NCBI GenBank assembly: GCA_022571615.1
Contig: JACZXM010000062.1
Location: 1-9,988, forward strand
DNA: 9,988 nt
Direction: 5' to 3'
Origin: Acidobacteriota bacterium
GTDB lineage: Bacteria; Acidobacteriota; UBA890; WLXD01
Shown piece after piece: positions 1-4,793 of the stretch. The notes below the pieces were generated by a model. That model searched no databases, was not told the origin of the DNA, and saw nothing but the letters and a program-made list of their open reading frames with translations. The stretch's first letter is position 1. Each line of letters begins with the position of its first letter. The position numbers were made by a program, and so were the translations under genes.

Positions 1-516
1 GCTGATCGCCTGCACGCAGACGTTGAACACCCGGCCCATGAGGCGACGGCTCGGCCAATCCTCGACCACCGAGTGCACGTGCTCACGCGAGGCGATGAGA
101 ATCCTGCCGCCGGCGTCTGGCTCGCCGCACAGATCGACGTGCCCCTGCCGTTGCCATTCGAGAACCTGCACCAGCGGCGCAGCCATATCGGCATCCGCTG
201 TTAACACGCGATTGCCGCGGCTCACCGCGACCCCCGCTCGAAGCGCCGCCCCCTTTCCGCGGTTGGCGGCGCACTCGAGAACCCGAACCCAGACGCGGTC
301 CGGGTAGCTCGCCTCCAGGACCTGCTCGAGGCCGCGCAACCGAGCAACCGTCGCGTCGGTGCTGCCGTCGTCGACCAGCACGAACTCGAGCCGCAGCTCG
401 GGTGCCCGCTCGGCAAGCTCGCGCGCCGCGCGCTCGAGCAGCGGCACGCGATCGACCTCGTTGAAGCACGGAACGACGACGCTCAGGTGCGGCCGGCGAT
501 CCACAGCACCAGGCAT
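1..516 (-). CDS. Family 2 glycosyltransferase, ALG5/polyprenyl-phosphate glucosyltransferase-like (partial, C-terminus off the left edge)
   Basis: The 172 visible residues read through to base 1 without a stop, so the gene continues beyond the window. The order of GT-A motifs is clear: a first strand with SVVVPCFNE (residues 12-20), the nucleotide-binding VDDGSTD (48-54), the N-R-G-K-G-A-A-L-R-A-G stretch (85-95) typical of the DPM1/ALG5 branch, and the metal-binding D-A-D (108-110, in TADADMA). It then has a G-G-R-I-L-I-A-S-R segment (136-144) matching the usual 'I-G-S-R'. Known enzymes of this branch move a hexose from a nucleotide sugar to a polyprenyl phosphate on the cytoplasmic face of the membrane. 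The ATG at 516 is chosen because a GGTGG lies about 8 bases upstream; an in-frame GTG just upstream is an alternative. The gene is divergent from the membrane protein at 599. Donor and acceptor are inferred only at family level, since the C-terminal part is not visible. Confidence 0.88.
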   Translation of the reverse strand, partial: MPGAVDRRPHLSVVVPCFNEVDRVPLLERAARELAERAPELRLEFVLVDDGSTDATVARLRGLEQVLEASYPDRVWVRVLECAANRGKGAALRAGVAVSRGNRVLTADADMAAPLVQVLEWQRQGHVDLCGEPDAGGRILIASREHVHSVVEDWPSRRLMGRVFNVCVQAIS

Positions 517-520
517 GGGT

Positions 521-549
521 TTGTCCACCGATGGTTGGCGCACGATAAT
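521..549 (+). promoter_or_regulatory. Candidate sigma70-type promoter for the small membrane protein
   Basis: A TTGTCC box (521-526) is followed after 17 bases by GATAAT (544-549), with four and five of six matches to the -35 and -10 consensus. Transcription would begin near 556 and give a leader of about 43 bases before the ATG at 599. It lies in the short divergent gap between the two left-hand genes. This is a consensus match by eye only. Confidence 0.4.
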
Positions 550-598
550 CGGGCCCTGCTCGCCTCGAACCCGTACCCACCAGCGCGCGGAGCGAATC

Positions 599-1102
599 AT
601 GACCGCAGACAACCAGTTCGAACGTGTCACGCTCGAGAGGCTCAGGGCCCTGGAGAAGAGAACCTCCCGGGTGCTGTGGATTGTAGCTCTTCTGGCCGCC
701 GCGTTCGTGTGGCGCCAGGTGGCGTACCACCCCGAGGTGCGCTCCGATCGCTTCTACCTGCTCGACGACGCCGGCAGGGTGCGCGGGATGTGGCGCGTCC
801 GCGACAACCGTCCGGCGCTCATCCTCCGCGATGAGGAGGGCAACTGGAAGACGGTGCTCTCCACCGGTCCCGAGGGCAGCGAGCTGCGTCTCGTGGGCAC
901 CCTCGACGCCACTACGCTCGATCTGCACGCGGGGCCCCAGGACGTATCCCTGACGCTTCGGAGCGGACCCGACCCGGCCGGCCAGATCACGCTGAGCTCA
1001 GAGAGCGGCAACGCCAGATTCGAGCTCGAGCGACGGAGCGGCAAGCTCTTCGTGTTGCCACCGGAGAGCAGGGCCAGCAGGCCCGATTCCTCGAGCTCCT
1101 GA
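599..1102 (+). CDS. Membrane-anchored protein with periplasmic beta-rich repeats, function unknown
   Basis: The protein has 167 residues. A charged N-terminal stretch with heptad-like Leu spacing (residues 8-24) precedes a single hydrophobic segment (about 25-38, V-L-W-I-V-A-L-L-A-A-A-F-V-W). The rest is soluble and built from alternating short strands. The motif R-F-Y-L-L-D-D-A-G-R-V-R-G (51-63) is echoed loosely by A-L-I-L-R-D-E-E-G-N-W-K-T (73-85), and again less clearly in later segments. This pattern of 'F-x-L-x-D-x-x-G-x-x-R' units of roughly 20 residues is one I associate with uncharacterised anchored proteins of environmental bacteria; I know of no assigned function. A Ser-rich tail ends the protein. 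The start is fixed by GGAG at 589-592, six bases before the ATG. The open frame extends further upstream, but that part lacks a ribosome site and overlaps the divergent promoter region. The positive-inside rule suggests the N-terminus is in the cytoplasm and the repeats outside. Confidence 0.75.
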   Translation: MTADNQFERVTLERLRALEKRTSRVLWIVALLAAAFVWRQVAYHPEVRSDRFYLLDDAGRVRGMWRVRDNRPALILRDEEGNWKTVLSTGPEGSELRLVGTLDATTLDLHAGPQDVSLTLRSGPDPAGQITLSSESGNARFELERRSGKLFVLPPESRASRPDSSSS

Positions 1103-1138
1103 TCGAACGGGGAATGCTGATCACCGTGGCGGTCTAGC

Positions 1139-1168
1139 TTGAAGCGAGCACGCTCCCGATGCTATGCG
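1139..1168 (+). promoter_or_regulatory. Weak candidate promoter upstream of the vapC locus
   Basis: TTGAAG (1139-1144) is followed after 18 bases by TATGCG (1163-1168). Transcription would start at about 1175, the first base of the inverted repeat. This is what an autorepressed operator would need, but both boxes are poor matches. Confidence 0.22.
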
Positions 1169-1174
1169 CACATG

Positions 1175-1215
1175 CTCGAGTGTGTATGAATTCAAATGAT
1201 TGATACACACTCGAG
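1175..1215. promoter_or_regulatory. Perfect 13-bp inverted repeat, likely VapB-type operator or leader hairpin
   Basis: The arm CTCGAGTGTGTAT (1175-1187) is the exact reverse complement of ATACACACTCGAG (1203-1215), with a 15-base AT-rich spacer. It sits directly before the ribosome site GAGGTG (1213-1218), and the last three bases of the right arm are part of that site. VapBC loci are commonly repressed by the toxin-antitoxin complex binding such inverted repeats just upstream of vapB, so an old operator is the simplest reading. As RNA it would form a hairpin that could hide the ribosome site. There is no T-run, which speaks against a terminator. Confidence 0.55.
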
Positions 1216-1224
1216 GTGCAAGGG

Positions 1225-1239
1225 ATGCGGACGGATTGA
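1225..1239 (+). pseudogene. Four-codon leader M-R-T-D-stop, probable vestige of a vapB antitoxin gene
   Basis: The best ribosome site of the locus, GAGGTG at 1213-1218, lies six bases before the ATG at 1225, not before the toxin start. Translation from there gives Met-Arg-Thr-Asp and stops at TGA 1237-1239, which overlaps the toxin ATG (1239-1241) as TGATG. Antitoxins of the VapB family usually paired with this VapC type characteristically begin M-R-T-T or M-R-T-N followed by an I-D-D-E-L-like segment, and end abutting or overlapping the toxin start. The simplest inference is that an internal in-frame or near-in-frame deletion removed nearly all of vapB, leaving its operator, ribosome site and first codons. 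A chance leader peptide is the alternative. No other frame between 1103 and 1238 is long enough for an antitoxin. Confidence 0.42.
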
Positions 1240-1628
1240 TGGTGTTGGTTGACTCTTCCGTGTGGATCGACTTTTCCCGCGGCCTCGACTGCGCGCAAAC
1301 AAGGCGCCTCGATGAGCTGTTGCGCCGGCATCAGCTGCTGACCGGAGACTTGATCCTGGCGCAAGTCCTGCAAGGGTTCCGCGACGACCTCAAGTTCCGC
1401 CGTGCCCGCCGTTGGCTCGGCCGGCTGGCGTATGCCGACCTCGCCGGCCGTGAGGTCGCACTCCAGGCGGTGCACAACTACCGCCTCCTTCGCTGCCAGG
1501 GCGTCACCGTGCGCAAGACGATTGATGTACTGATCGCCACCTTCTGCATCCGCAACGGCCACAGCCTGTTGTACACCGACCGGGACTTCGACCCGATGGC
1601 AGAACATCTCGGGTTGCGGGCAGGATGA
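1239..1628 (+). CDS. vapC: VapC-family PIN-domain protein, orphan and probably catalytically impaired
   Basis: The protein has 129 residues, normal for VapC ribonuclease toxins. The N-terminus M-V-L-V-D-S-S-V-W-I-D-F carries the first catalytic Asp (D5) and the family's V-D-S/T-S-V-W-I-D motif. The C-terminal half has G-V-T-V-R-K-T-I-D-V-L-I-A (D96) and Y-T-D-R-D-F-D (D114, D116), the third and fourth acidic positions. In relatives the second acid is a Glu in a 'D-L-I-L-x-E-V-L-Q-G' helix; here that residue is Gln (Q42, codon CAA at 1362-1364), one base from GAA. Active VapC cleaves tRNA or rRNA using Mg held by these acids, so reduced or lost activity is expected. The start is the ATG at 1239, which begins the conserved motif; a longer TTG start at 1200 would add unmatched residues. 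Translation is probably coupled to the four-codon leader that overlaps it. No antitoxin gene is present on either side. Confidence 0.85.
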   Translation: MVLVDSSVWIDFSRGLDCAQTRRLDELLRRHQLLTGDLILAQVLQGFRDDLKFRRARRWLGRLAYADLAGREVALQAVHNYRLLRCQGVTVRKTIDVLIATFCIRNGHSLLYTDRDFDPMAEHLGLRAG

Positions 1629-1640
1629 ACCGAGAGGGAA

Positions 1641-1660
1641 CGCAGCAGGTGTCTGCTGCG
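1641..1660 (+). terminator. Perfect 8-bp stem with 4-base loop just after vapC
   Basis: CGCAGCAG (1641-1648) and CTGCTGCG (1653-1660) pair exactly around GTGT, starting 13 bases after the vapC stop. A strong stem right behind a gene suggests a transcript end or 3' protection. The plus-strand bases after it are G-rich rather than T-rich, so it is not a classical intrinsic terminator. Confidence 0.3.
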
Positions 1661-1752
1661 GTGGGGTTGGGAGGCGACGGGTGATGGCGGAGATCCCGCG
1701 CAATAGCTGAGGCAGGACCAGTCCAGCCGACGACCGAGCTGTGGTGGTGGCT

Positions 1753-1865
1753 GGCGCAGCAGGAGGGATTGTGAGCATGGCCGTTCTGCTGGTCTCCGAT
1801 CGTCGAGAGCTCTGCACCAGCCGGCCACAGTGCCAGGCCGTGCTCATAATCCCTCCTGTTGCGCC
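1753..1865. repeat. 113-base inverted-repeat element with 30-base arms (MITE-like or long RNA hairpin)
   Basis: The arms are 1753-1782 and 1836-1865. They match in reverse complement at 27 of 30 positions around a 53-base centre. In plus-strand RNA all three differences are G-U wobbles, so the stem would be unbroken; in minus-strand RNA the same positions are A-C mismatches. The centre contains further pairing: GCTGGT (1788-1793) with ACCAGC (1816-1821), and GGCCG (1779-1783) as an alternative partner of CGGCC (1822-1826). Each arm carries a GGAGGG next to a possible start codon, and the stem would bury it. The structure could be a small non-autonomous transposable element, a REP/BIME-like repeat or an RNA gene. 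No clear target-site duplication is visible next to the arms, and no second copy lies in the window. Confidence 0.6.
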
Positions 1866-1917
1866 CGCTCCGGTCCTCTAGTCTGTTCTGAGCTTCCGGG
1901 CCTCTTCTTTCTGCATA

Positions 1918-4581
1918 TCAGTGCTTCCCGGTCATCGCCTGCTCGCGGTTGAGCTCCGTAATGTCGATGCTTCCGGCGCGATCGCCCAACAGATGCTCGG
2001 CGAAGTACTCCGCACGCAGCCAGGCCCAATAGTCGGCCAGGCCCCGGTAGCCATGACGCTCGCCGGGGAAGATGAAGAAGTCGAAGCGCTTGTTGGCCTT
2101 GATCAGCGCGTGCGCCATGCGCAGGGTCAGCGACGGGTGCACGTTGTTGTCGATATCGCCGGTGGTCAGCAACAGGTGCCCCTTGAGATTGCGGGCGAGC
2201 TGCGAGTTCTTCTCGATGTCGTACTCGAAGCTGACCTTGCCCTCCTCGCCGGTCACCTCCTTGACGCCGTGGTGCTTCTCGCTCCACCAGCGGTTGTAGA
2301 TCTGGTTCTCGTGGTTGCCCGAGGAGGACACCGCGACCTTGAAGAAGTCCGGGTACACGAGCATCGCCGCGGTCGACATGAAGCCACCGCCTGAGTGACC
2401 GAAGATCCCCACCCGATCGATGTCGACGAAGTCATGGCGGGCTGCCAGCTGCTCGATGGCGGTCTTCTTGTCGGCCAGGCCGTAGTCGCGCAGGTTGCCG
2501 TAGCCGTAGTTGTGGTACCACTTCGATCGCGCCGGGTGGCCGCCGCGGTTGCCGATCTCGACGACGATGAAGCCGAGCTGCGCCAGCATGACGTTCTGAG
2601 CTCGGGGCGAGAAGGACTTGCTCACCGCCTCCGTCTGGGGGCCTGGATACACGTACGCGATGATCGGGTAACGCCTGGCCGGGTCGAAATCGAACGGCCT
2701 GTACATGACGCCATACAAGTCGGTGATGCTGTCGTCGGCCTTGACCTGGAAGGGCTCCGGGAACTGGAAGCCGGCTGCAAGCAGCAGCGACAGGTCGGCC
2801 TGCTCCAGATCGAGGATGGTGTCGCCGCGGCTGTTGCGCAGCACCGCGGTGGGTGTGGTGTTGACGCGTGAGGTGTTGTCGACGAAGTAGCGATTGCTCT
2901 CGCTGATGCTGACCGTGTGGTCGGCTTCCTCCGGGTTGAGCAGAGTCAAGCTGGCGCCGTCCAGGCCGACGCGATACAGATGGCCGTAGTAGGGGTCGCC
3001 TTGCTCGCGACCGTTGGCGGTGAAATACAGGGCCCGGCCGACCTCGTCGATACCCTGGATGCGGCGGCTCGAGAAGGTGCCCTCGGTGATGCGGTTCTTC
3101 AGGCTGCCGTCCGGACCGTACAAGTAGTAGTGGCCCCAACCGTCGCGCTCCGACCACCAGATCATCTCGCCGCTATCGAGTAGTTCCAGCTGCTGGGTCT
3201 CGATATAGGTGTTGAAGCGCTCTTCGATCAGCACATTGGATTCGCCGCTTGCCAGATCGGCGACCACCACGTCGTATCGCTTCAGGTCGCGGCTGATGCG
3301 ACCGAAGTAAAGCTCTTCGGCGCTGTCCGAAAGCCACAGGCTCGGGATCGGCTCCTCAGCATCGGGCCGTGGGAACTGACGGGCCCGCAGAATCGACACG
3401 GACTGGTCCTTGAAGCGCTCGGTCTCGAGCTCGGTAACCGAGCGCGACTCGAGCTCCGCCACCCAGATTTCGGTGTGGGTGACATTCTCCTCACCTGGCA
3501 TGTCGTAGCGGTAGGTTTCGAGCGTCGGTCGTGGTTCGGCAATGGCGTTGATCACCCACAGATCCTCCACCTTGCGGCGGTCGGAACGCACAAGGGCAAA
3601 TCGGGAGGAGTCCTTGGACCACACGATGTTGACCGGCTGGCGCTTGCCCAGGCTCTTGGCGCGCTCCTTGTCGGTCTCGCCCCGCTCGCCGCGGGCGTAG
3701 CTGTAGTGCTCCTCGCCATCGGTGGTCAGCTGGATCTCCTCGATGTCGGGGTCGATGTCGGAGTCCTCTTCCTCGCCCTCTTCCTCGCCCTCTTCCTCGC
3801 CCTCTTCCTTGTCCTTGTCCTCGTCCTCGTCTTCGTCCTCGCCGGCCTCTTTCTTCGCCTTCTCCTTCTCCAGGTAGGTCTCGTAGTTGTCGGCGTCCAT
3901 CATGTAGAGGTTGTACGTGCGAGCGAACACCACCCATTGCTTGTCGGGCGAGATGGCGGCCCACTCCGGATGCTCGGGTGGCGCCTCGAAGTCCTCGAGC
4001 TCGCGCACCTGCCGCGTGCTGAGGTCGTATTCGAAGTGGAAGACCTTCTTCTTCGGCTTGCTCTTGCGGCGGACCGACTCCTCCTCCTGTTGATCGCCCT
4101 CGCTCTCGCTGAGCTCCTCGTCCTGGGTGCTGACGACGTCGAACTGGATCGCGGTGTTGTCTCTCACCCAACGGATCTTCTCGATCGGTAGGTGCTTGCC
4201 GTCGTACGGGTCCTTGGTCAGCAGCGTGAGCTGCGCCGCCATATCGTCGTTGTCGAAGATCAGCGACTTGGAGCGACGGGTCGGGTCGACGAGCCAGAAT
4301 CTCTTGCCCTCAGAGTTCTCCCACGTGTACCAGAACCGATCGCTGCCCTCGAGCCAGTGCGGCCGCAAGCGGGTATCGAAAACCATCTTGTCCATCTTGT
4401 CTTGGGTAAACCGCGCAGCCAGAGCACGATTGGCCCCGACGACGTGATGATCCTCCTGGGATCGGGCGACGCCGGCGGTGGTGATCAGGCAGGTCAGAGC
4501 CAACACGAGGACCAGCAGGCCGTGGTGACCTGCTAGCGCCTGGCGAACGTCGACCCGGAGTTGGATACGCGGTTGCGTCAT
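1918..4581 (-). CDS. Secreted S9-family serine peptidase, DPP-IV-like (N-terminal beta-propeller plus alpha/beta-hydrolase)
   Basis: The protein has 887 residues. A typical export signal (basic start, hydrophobic core at about 21-37, cleavage probably near 40-42) places it in the periplasm or outside. Residues of about 45-590 show the irregular strand pattern of a DPPIV_N propeller, including the W-W-S-E-R-D-G-W-G-H-Y-Y-L-Y segment at about 472-488. The C-terminal hydrolase domain carries the triad: S730 in G-H-S-G-G-G-F, D811 in G-D-I-D-N-N-V-H, and H843 in E-R-H-G-Y-R-G. Such enzymes remove short peptides, often after Pro or Ala, from peptide N-termini. The D-W-x-Y-E-E-E motif with which DPP-IV holds the substrate amino end is not visible, so dipeptidyl specificity is uncertain. 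Two acidic low-complexity inserts occur (about 153-169 and 247-272). The start at 4581 is supported by GAGGTG five bases upstream and by the signal peptide; the frame runs open to 4797, but those residues look non-coding. A gap of 212 bases separates it from the upstream gene, so it is probably transcribed alone. Confidence 0.92.
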   Translation of the reverse strand: MTQPRIQLRVDVRQALAGHHGLLVLVLALTCLITTAGVARSQEDHHVVGANRALAARFTQDKMDKMVFDTRLRPHWLEGSDRFWYTWENSEGKRFWLVDPTRRSKSLIFDNDDMAAQLTLLTKDPYDGKHLPIEKIRWVRDNTAIQFDVVSTQDEELSESEGDQQEEESVRRKSKPKKKVFHFEYDLSTRQVRELEDFEAPPEHPEWAAISPDKQWVVFARTYNLYMMDADNYETYLEKEKAKKEAGEDEDEDEDKDKEEGEEEGEEEGEEEDSDIDPDIEEIQLTTDGEEHYSYARGERGETDKERAKSLGKRQPVNIVWSKDSSRFALVRSDRRKVEDLWVINAIAEPRPTLETYRYDMPGEENVTHTEIWVAELESRSVTELETERFKDQSVSILRARQFPRPDAEEPIPSLWLSDSAEELYFGRISRDLKRYDVVVADLASGESNVLIEERFNTYIETQQLELLDSGEMIWWSERDGWGHYYLYGPDGSLKNRITEGTFSSRRIQGIDEVGRALYFTANGREQGDPYYGHLYRVGLDGASLTLLNPEEADHTVSISESNRYFVDNTSRVNTTPTAVLRNSRGDTILDLEQADLSLLLAAGFQFPEPFQVKADDSITDLYGVMYRPFDFDPARRYPIIAYVYPGPQTEAVSKSFSPRAQNVMLAQLGFIVVEIGNRGGHPARSKWYHNYGYGNLRDYGLADKKTAIEQLAARHDFVDIDRVGIFGHSGGGFMSTAAMLVYPDFFKVAVSSSGNHENQIYNRWWSEKHHGVKEVTGEEGKVSFEYDIEKNSQLARNLKGHLLLTTGDIDNNVHPSLTLRMAHALIKANKRFDFFIFPGERHGYRGLADYWAWLRAEYFAEHLLGDRAGSIDITELNREQAMTGKH
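3766..3842. repeat. In-frame microsatellite/minisatellite encoding an acidic tract
   Basis: Three full copies and one partial copy of the 12-base unit CTCTTCCTCGCC (3766-3810) are followed by degenerate 6-base units related to GTCCTC up to about 3842. On the coding (minus) strand these specify Asp/Glu/Lys-rich and then G-E-E-E-type residues, about 247-272 of the peptidase. All units are multiples of three, so slippage would change tract length without breaking the frame. Confidence 0.8.
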
Positions 4582-4673
4582 CAAGACACCTCGACTCGGT
4601 TGCGAGCAGCGGCTCACGCCGCCGCCAGGACGATCGCGGGGTAGCCCGTTGCTATCAAACCTGTGATGCCGGC

Positions 4674-4727
4674 GCAACCCTGGTTGCACCAGTTTATGTG
4701 CAATCCGAAGAGGGCCCAATCGGGCCC
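4674..4727. promoter_or_regulatory. Cluster of small palindromes upstream of the S9 peptidase gene
   Basis: Three interrupted palindromes follow one another: GCAACC-2-GGTTGC (4674-4687), TTGCAC-8-GTGCAA (4684-4703, sharing bases with the first) and GGGCCC-4-GGGCCC (4712-4727). They lie 90-150 bases before the peptidase start in the 212-base gap between two minus-strand genes. The first two resemble regulator-binding sites, and the third could be a short RNA stem. I could not assign a convincing promoter in this gap. Confidence 0.3.
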
Positions 4728-4772
4728 GTGTGATCTGGCCCACACCCTTCCGAGTTTGCACAGGGCTTTCCA

Positions 4773-4792
4773 CAGGTTCAGTGGGAAACCTG
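4773..4792 (-). terminator. Possible hairpin right after the SGNH gene
   Basis: CAGGTT (4773-4778) pairs with AACCTG (4787-4792) around eight bases, starting one base beyond the minus-strand stop at 4794-4796. There is no T-run after the stem on the minus strand, so it is at best a weak terminator or 3'-end structure. Confidence 0.22.
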
Positions 4793-4793
4793 T

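Larger units (their letters stand above)
1629..1917. other. Intergenic stretch between convergent vapC and the S9 peptidase; no convincing gene
   Basis: This stretch holds two inverted-repeat structures (1641-1660 and 1753-1865), described separately. The plus strand has a 34-codon frame from ATG 1777 to TAG 1881 with GGAGGG upstream. The minus strand has the mirror-image ATG at 1847 opening a 237-codon frame antisense to vapC. Both starts are by-products of the same inverted repeat, and neither translation resembles a protein I know. I therefore treat the stretch as non-coding. Confidence 0.5.

Noticed and set aside
83..928. A 281-codon minus-strand frame spanning the glycosyltransferase and membrane-protein genes
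   Set aside because: It is Arg/Gly/Ala-rich and of GC-shadow type. It overlaps the recognisable glycosyltransferase motifs in another frame and the plus-strand gene at 599.
1175..1215. Reading the 13-bp inverted repeat as a terminator of the preceding gene or as transposon ends
   Set aside because: There is no T-run on either side, the spacer is 15 bases, and it directly overlaps a ribosome site. With only 41 bases in total it cannot be a typical mobile element.
1134..1847. A 237-codon minus-strand open frame with AGGAGGG before its ATG
   Set aside because: It lies antisense to vapC, whose protein is clearly recognisable. Its ribosome site and start come from the inverted-repeat arm, and its translation has no recognisable domain.
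1777..1881. A 34-codon plus-strand frame with GGAGGG upstream
   Set aside because: It starts inside one arm of the inverted repeat and runs through the other. The composition is Pro/Val-rich with no known match, and the mirror-image start on the other strand shows that the signal belongs to the repeat.
3475..4191. A 238-codon plus-strand frame rich in Leu/Val that resembles a membrane protein
   Set aside because: It is the antisense of the acidic repeat tract and propeller of the S9 peptidase. GAG/GAC codons read backwards give Leu/Val and mimic hydrophobic helices.
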